DNA of 64,000 nucleotides from an uncultured Lachnospiraceae bacterium (GTDB lineage: Bacteria > Bacillota > Clostridia > Lachnospirales > Lachnospiraceae), in assembly GCA_947594855.1 (NCBI GenBank), contig CANQEL010000004.1:110845-174844 (forward strand), in the 5' to 3' direction. Below are positions 58,649-64,000 of the stretch, piece after piece. Below the pieces are notes generated by a model, which saw only the letters and a program-made list of their open reading frames with translations, was not told the origin of the DNA and searched no databases. A program made the translations under genes and the position numbers. Position 1 is the stretch's first letter. Each line of letters starts with the position of its first letter.

Positions 58649-61309
58649 ATGGGATTATTTTCAGATGGTTTCCGGGAACTGAAAAAGGCGGGGGAGCCCC
58701 TTTACAGGACACCGAAATCCATACAGGAAACGATAGAGATACTTTCGGTGGCAGAAAACGGTATTTTTGAGGTGGCAAAAAACCGGTATTCCAAAAGCTA
58801 CCGTTTCATGGACATTAACTACACGACCACCAATGAGGAGGAGCAGGAAAGCATTTTTGAGAGGTACTGTAAATTCCTCAATTCTCTGGACTGTAATTTC
58901 AAAATCACAGTGAATAACAAAAACAAGGACATGGCAGATTTGCGGGAGATGGTGCTGCTTTCATACCGGCAGGACGGGTTTGACCGGTTCCGTAAAATCT
59001 ACAATGACATCATAGAGGACAAAATCCGTGAAGGCAGGCAGGGGATTGAGCAGGAGAGGTATCTCACGCTTACGGTGGAGAGGAAGAACTTTGAGGAGGC
59101 AAAGGCACAGTTTGCCACGCTGGAGGCTGTACTGCACAAAGCCTTTGGGGAGCTTGGGACAGAGATAGGGCCGCTTTCCGGCAATGAGAGGTTAAGGGTG
59201 CTGCATGACTTTTACCATCTTGGCAGGGAGGACGGCTTTGACTTTGACATCAGGCACGCAAAAAGGGTAGGGGCAGACTTCCGCAATGATTTATGTAACG
59301 GAATGCTGAAATACTTCCCGGAGCATATCGAGGACGAGGGAAAATTTGTGAGGGCGCTGTTCATAAAAAAATATCCAAGCAGCCTGTCAGACCGTTTCCT
59401 CAATGAAATCACTTCCCTGCCTGTCCATTCCATTGTGAGCATTGACGTGGTGCCGGTGCCAAAGGATTTGACAACGAAAATACTGCAGAAGAAATATCTC
59501 GGCATTGAGAGCGACATCATCAAGCAGCAGCGGGTAAGGAATAAAAATAATGATTTTTCCTCGGAAATCTCCTATGCAAAGCGGATGGAGAAAAAAGACA
59601 TTGAGGAAATCATGGATGACGTGCGGGAGAACGACCAGTGCTTATTTTATGCGGCAGTCAGCATAATCCTTGTTGCGGAGAGTAAGGAGGAGCTGGATAG
59701 CGTGACGGAGACGGTGGAGACCATTGGGAAACGCAATTCCGTTGTGATTGATACCCACTACCTGAAACAGCGCGAGGCATTAAACACCGCACTCCCCATC
59801 GGGGTACGGCAGGTGGAGACCATGCGCACCATGCTCACACAGTCCCTTGCGGCACTCCTTCCGTTCAACGTGCAGGAGTTAAACGATGCCGGGGGCAATT
59901 ATTACGGCATTAACCAGATCAGCAAAAATATCAACGTCGGGAACAGAAAGACACTGATAAACGGGAACGGGTTTATCTTCGGGGTGCCGGGTTCCGGCAA
60001 GTCCTTTTTTGCAAAACAGGAAATGGGCAGCGTTTTCTTAAATACAGATGATGACGTGATAGTGATAGACCCAATGAATGAGTATTTTGACATTGCGGCG
60101 ACTTACGGCGGTGCGGTAGTGAATTTATCTGCCTACACAAGGAATTTTGTAAATCCGCTGGAGGCGGATATGGCGCACATCAATGAAAAAGGGCTGCGGG
60201 AGGTAATCGCTGACAAGTCGGAGTTTATGCTTTCCCTCTGTGACCAGCTGTTAGGCAATGCCCTGAACCAGAAACACCACTCCATCATTGACCGCTGTGT
60301 CAGGGGGCTGTATATGGCAGCATGGAAACAGCAGAGGGTTCCGGTGATGTCAGACTTTTACCGGATACTCAAGGCACAGCAGGAAATGGAGGCACAGGAG
60401 TTAGCCCTTTCATTGGAGCTGTTTGTGGAGGGTTCGCTTAATATCTTCAACCACCATACAAACGTGGACGTGGACAACCGTTTCACGGTGTACGGCATAC
60501 AGGATTTGGGGAGCCAGCTTGCGCCGGCGGCAATGCTTGTGATGATGGAGGCGATACAGCAGAGGATTTTAGACAATGCAAAACGGGGCAGGGCAACGTG
60601 GCTGTATATTGACGAGTGCCATGTCCTGCTTGGCAGTGAGTACAGTGCAAAGTATTTGCAGCAGTTATGGAAAAAAGTCAGGAAGCAGGGCGGATTATGT
60701 ACCGGAATCAGCCAGAACGTGTCGGATTTATTACAGAATTATATTGCCACAACGCTTTTATCCAACAGTGAGTTTGTGGTGCTGCTAAAGCAGTCCAACG
60801 TGGACAGTGCAAAGCTGGCGGAGGCCATAGGCGTGTCCGATGCACAGTTACGGTTTGTCAGCAATTCATCAAGCGGTACGGGATTGTTAAAATGCGGGAA
60901 TGTTGTCATTCCTTTTGATAACAGGATCAGCAAGGACACGGATTTGTACCGTCTGTATAACACGAACCTCCATGAGAAGATTGCAGAGGGGGCATTGCAG
61001 GGCAGCGGGAACGCTGGATTTGGGGATGTGCCCGAAGCAGCAGAAGCGGAAACGGAGCCGGCAGATGATTTTATGTCGGAATGGGCTACGCCGGAGGCAT
61101 CAGCACAGGCAACAGAGCCGGCAGATAGTCTTATTCTAGGGTGGAATATGCCAGAAAATGGCATTGCGGACAGTATGGAGATATTTTCAGAGGACACCGC
61201 ACCAACGAAAATATATGAGCCAAAGCACAGCAGGGCGGAAAGCAGGCAGGTTTTTTCAGAGCCGGTGCAGACGGAAAAGGCGGGGAATGACTGGATGATA
61301 TATGGTTAG
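58649..61309 (+). CDS. VirB4-like conjugation ATPase
   Basis: GFIFGVPGSGKSFFAKQEM Walker A; ATWLYIDECHVLLG Walker B. Confidence 0.93.
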   Translation: MGLFSDGFRELKKAGEPLYRTPKSIQETIEILSVAENGIFEVAKNRYSKSYRFMDINYTTTNEEEQESIFERYCKFLNSLDCNFKITVNNKNKDMADLREMVLLSYRQDGFDRFRKIYNDIIEDKIREGRQGIEQERYLTLTVERKNFEEAKAQFATLEAVLHKAFGELGTEIGPLSGNERLRVLHDFYHLGREDGFDFDIRHAKRVGADFRNDLCNGMLKYFPEHIEDEGKFVRALFIKKYPSSLSDRFLNEITSLPVHSIVSIDVVPVPKDLTTKILQKKYLGIESDIIKQQRVRNKNNDFSSEISYAKRMEKKDIEEIMDDVRENDQCLFYAAVSIILVAESKEELDSVTETVETIGKRNSVVIDTHYLKQREALNTALPIGVRQVETMRTMLTQSLAALLPFNVQELNDAGGNYYGINQISKNINVGNRKTLINGNGFIFGVPGSGKSFFAKQEMGSVFLNTDDDVIVIDPMNEYFDIAATYGGAVVNLSAYTRNFVNPLEADMAHINEKGLREVIADKSEFMLSLCDQLLGNALNQKHHSIIDRCVRGLYMAAWKQQRVPVMSDFYRILKAQQEMEAQELALSLELFVEGSLNIFNHHTNVDVDNRFTVYGIQDLGSQLAPAAMLVMMEAIQQRILDNAKRGRATWLYIDECHVLLGSEYSAKYLQQLWKKVRKQGGLCTGISQNVSDLLQNYIATTLLSNSEFVVLLKQSNVDSAKLAEAIGVSDAQLRFVSNSSSGTGLLKCGNVVIPFDNRISKDTDLYRLYNTNLHEKIAEGALQGSGNAGFGDVPEAAEAETEPADDFMSEWATPEASAQATEPADSLILGWNMPENGIADSMEIFSEDTAPTKIYEPKHSRAESRQVFSEPVQTEKAGNDWMIYG

Positions 61310-61434
61310 ATTTTGCCGGGAGAAAAGGCAGACAAAATGATTATATGGTTTTGGCCGGGGAGGACGCTGGAAACAGCGTTCTTCCTGCATTTCAGGGTTA
61401 TTTATGACGGCAGGGGAAAGGAGGTTCGGGAAGA

Positions 61435-63378
61435 TTGAAAATCAGAAAAGCGGATGACAGGCCGATGGTAATCCATACAAAGAAAAAGCCCCGTCTGCAT
61501 CTGCATACAGGTAAAAAGGCAGTAATCAGAAAAAAGGCGGAAAACACTTCCGTAACTGTAAACAGAAGAAAGCCGCATTTGGGTATCAGGGATAAATATG
61601 CGGAGTCCGGGAAGTCGGTCAAAGTCCGTAACCAGAGCTTAAAAGTGGTGGCAGCGGCAGGGGCGAGAGCCGGGGCGGGGCAGATAGAGGGCGGGGAAGA
61701 GATAAAGGAAAGCCTTGATTTGGCAGCCACAGCTACAGCCCCAGTAATGGGTATCACTTCCGGGGCGGGAAAACTGTACCGCAGGAAAAAGGCAGAAAAC
61801 AAGGAGAAGGAAAGTAAAGCGGAGATTAAGAAAAATAAAATACAAAAGGGCAGCAGGCAGAGTGGAGTTTCAGATGGTTTTGGAAAAAAGGGAGGCAGTG
61901 CAAAAAAGGAGAATATCAGGGAAAAAGACAGAAATGGGAGAAAACGCAGTGGAAGAAAGGAAAATTCCAGTAAAAAGCGTGGGAGAGGTTCTGTCAATGG
62001 TGCCGTCAAAGGGCGTATGATTGACACCTTTCTTGATGCCTTCCAGACAGAGCGGCAGGAGCGGAAGGATTTGATTACTTCCACAAAATCGGCGGCAAAG
62101 GCGGCTGCCATGCTGCTGGTAAAACAAGCGGCGGTGGTGCTTGCCCCTTTACTTCTTGTTGTGTTTTTCGTGATTGCAGTTGTGGGGATTATCGTGGTGG
62201 CTGTGCTTGCGGTGATTTACAATTCCCCGCTTGCCATCTTTTTCCCATTGCCGGACACCGGGTATGAAAATCCCCGGACCGTATTAAGCGAGTATTACCG
62301 GGATTTTAACAGCCAGATTACCTCGCTGGAGGAACAGGGGTATGTTATCACTTACCAGAACAGTGAGGATGGTGTCCCCGTATCAAATTTTAATGACACC
62401 CTTATGGTGTATATGGTCAAGTACGGCACCGGGCAGGCGGCTTATGTCATGGATGATGAGGGAAAAAAGCACCTGAAGGAAGTTTTTGACGAGATGAATT
62501 ACTGTGATAATTCCAGCAGTAAGACGCAGATTCCGGCAGGGGCTTCGTTGGGGGAAGTGGTTACCACGGGCTACTGTAACTGCTCCCTATGCTGTGGGAG
62601 GTGGGCAGGCGGGCATACCGCCTCTGGCACTGTCCCCAAGGCAAACCATACTCTGGCGGTGGATGCACACAGCCCAAAAGTGCCAATGGGGACAAAGATT
62701 GTAATGAATGGAAAGACGTATAAGGTGGAAGATACGGGTAATTTTGCCCGGTATGGTACGGATTTTGACATTTATTTTGACAGCCACGCAGCGGCGCAGG
62801 CATGGGGCAAGCGGAAAGTGGAGGCGTTTCTGGCAGAGGGGGACGAGAATACCGTGGAGGTCACGGTATCCGGCACGCTGGTACACAACCTGACCTATGA
62901 GGATTATCTGGCGCTGGATAAATTAACGGAGGAACAAAAGGACTGGCTGAAATCCATGATGGGTGATGATATGCAGAATAGTTTTCCTGCAGGCACTGGG
63001 GGACAGGCGGTTGCTGAGCTTGCCATGACAAAGATTGGGTGTCAGTACAGCCAGGACAGGCGGTATCAGGAGGGGTATTACGACTGCAGCTCCCTTGTGC
63101 AGAGACTGTACAAGGAGGCAGGCATAGACCTTCCGGCAACATCGGCAGCGCAGGGGGAATACTGTTATAAAAATGCTATGGTAATCAATAAGAAGGATTT
63201 GAAGCCGGGGGATTTGATATTTTATTCCTATGAAAAAAACGGGGAGTTCCGCAATATCTCCCATGTGGCGATTTATGTGGGGGATGGGAAGATGGTCCAC
63301 GCCGCCAACCCGTCAAGGGGCGTGGTGCTTGATCCGTTACGGACAAACAGTGTTGTATTTTATGCCAGGCCGTATTAG
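61435..63378 (+). CDS. Membrane-anchored 3D-domain + NlpC/P60 cell-wall hydrolase
   Basis: TM at about aa 225-260; TTGYCNCSLCCGRWAGGHTASGT...AVDAHSPKVPMGTKI...EDTGNFARYGTDFDIYF (3D); YYDCSSLVQRLYKEAGIDLP...PGDLIFY...HVAIYVGDGKMVHA (NlpC/P60). Confidence 0.9.
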   Translation: MKIRKADDRPMVIHTKKKPRLHLHTGKKAVIRKKAENTSVTVNRRKPHLGIRDKYAESGKSVKVRNQSLKVVAAAGARAGAGQIEGGEEIKESLDLAATATAPVMGITSGAGKLYRRKKAENKEKESKAEIKKNKIQKGSRQSGVSDGFGKKGGSAKKENIREKDRNGRKRSGRKENSSKKRGRGSVNGAVKGRMIDTFLDAFQTERQERKDLITSTKSAAKAAAMLLVKQAAVVLAPLLLVVFFVIAVVGIIVVAVLAVIYNSPLAIFFPLPDTGYENPRTVLSEYYRDFNSQITSLEEQGYVITYQNSEDGVPVSNFNDTLMVYMVKYGTGQAAYVMDDEGKKHLKEVFDEMNYCDNSSSKTQIPAGASLGEVVTTGYCNCSLCCGRWAGGHTASGTVPKANHTLAVDAHSPKVPMGTKIVMNGKTYKVEDTGNFARYGTDFDIYFDSHAAAQAWGKRKVEAFLAEGDENTVEVTVSGTLVHNLTYEDYLALDKLTEEQKDWLKSMMGDDMQNSFPAGTGGQAVAELAMTKIGCQYSQDRRYQEGYYDCSSLVQRLYKEAGIDLPATSAAQGEYCYKNAMVINKKDLKPGDLIFYSYEKNGEFRNISHVAIYVGDGKMVHAANPSRGVVLDPLRTNSVVFYARPY

Positions 63379-63407
63379 GCGGTCCGGCATTTTGAAAGGA
63401 GAGGTAT

Positions 63408-64000
63408 ATGAAGATACAGGACATGGTTCTTGTGATAGAGAACACAAAAGGCAGCGAAAAAAATATGCTGATGACGTTAAAAGAGTATAAAGAGGAGTAT
63501 CTTTTTGTGGCGTCACTGTCAAGGGAGCAGTCGGCGGAACTGCTGAAAGAGCTGTTTGACACCAAGTTTTCAGAGGCAGGGAAAGGATGGGCGGAATGTT
63601 ATATTACGGCAAACCAAAGCTATTATGCTAAATTCTGTAACAGCGGTGACGAGCTGCAGTGCTTTCTCCACGGAAGTTACAATGATGACAAGGAGTTTCA
63701 GTTTGACAGGGAGAAAAGCAGCAGGGAATGTATGTGGGCGCTGGAAGAATATAACCTTGATGTAAATGGCGGGGCAAAAGGCTTCATGTTCCATTATGAG
63801 CAGAGAGAGCATGAGTTTAAGCAGGGGGAAGTCCTGCATAACTTCAACGGTACGGATTACAAAGTCGTGGAATGCTACAGCCCAAATAACATTTTGATGA
63901 TGAACATGGCGTCAGGGCAGTTCCTGGTGGCGGTGGATGTGAAATATTATTCCCGTTATCCCTATGCAGGGGAATATACAAAGGACAATGCGGAGATGGG
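63408..64000 (+). CDS. Hypothetical ICE protein, 3'-truncated by window edge
   Basis: MKIQDMVLVIENTKGSEKNMLMTLKEYKEEYLFVASLSREQSAELLKELF...; open to window end; RBS aggag. Confidence 0.75.
   Translation, partial: MKIQDMVLVIENTKGSEKNMLMTLKEYKEEYLFVASLSREQSAELLKELFDTKFSEAGKGWAECYITANQSYYAKFCNSGDELQCFLHGSYNDDKEFQFDREKSSRECMWALEEYNLDVNGGAKGFMFHYEQREHEFKQGEVLHNFNGTDYKVVECYSPNNILMMNMASGQFLVAVDVKYYSRYPYAGEYTKDNAEM

Larger units (their letters stand above)
34200..64000 (+). mobile_element. Integrative conjugative element (Tn1549/CTn-type conjugation module), left end and most of body; right end outside window
   Basis: Relaxase, MobC, VirD4, VirB4, PrgI, Maff2, VirB6-like, NlpC/P60 hydrolase in one co-directional block; GC shift; host gene broken at left edge. 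Confidence 0.88.

Noticed and set aside
61398-62111. 237-aa minus-strand ORF
   Set aside because: Mirror of Lys-rich N-terminus of the NlpC/P60 protein; no start signals

Overview
Firmicutes (Lachnospiraceae-like) chromosome segment. About 1-30.6 kb is ordinary backbone: partial PBP, NUDIX, MBOAT/SGNH pair, PPi-PFK, class II aldolase, UDP-galactopyranose mutase, VanZ, O-antigen ligase-like protein, transglutaminase wall protein with PT-repeats, aconitase family, GlmS, HydE, TrpB-like, a uxuA-uxaC-kdgK-uxuB hexuronate operon, tRNA-Arg(CCG), pseudouridine synthase, LigA and MetA. About 30.6-34.2 kb is a low-GC accessory patch: a structured non-coding stretch, then a split N6-adenine methyltransferase and a GIY-YIG/DEAD-helicase restriction gene whose frame breaks exactly at its DEAH (Walker B) motif. 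From about 34.2 kb to the window end the DNA is visibly more GC-rich and forms one co-directional integrative conjugative element (ICE): ParM/ParR-like pair, Cna-B LPXTG adhesin, DUF5688, RadC, toprim primase, a repeat/origin region, MobC and relaxase, PcfB, VirD4, Maff2, VirB6-like, PrgI, cytosine methyltransferase, VirB4, and NlpC/P60+3D hydrolase. The most striking observations are (1) a 214-codon +1-frame gene nested inside the ICE cytosine-methyltransferase gene with its own Shine-Dalgarno and a phage-like [13 protein letters not shown] motif; (2) three 97-bp repeats followed by a cluster of palindromes, a candidate oriT/origin; (3) apparent ICE insertion into the DEAH box of a host restriction helicase. 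The integrase and right end of the ICE lie outside the window. All family calls come from reading the translations; no database search was run.
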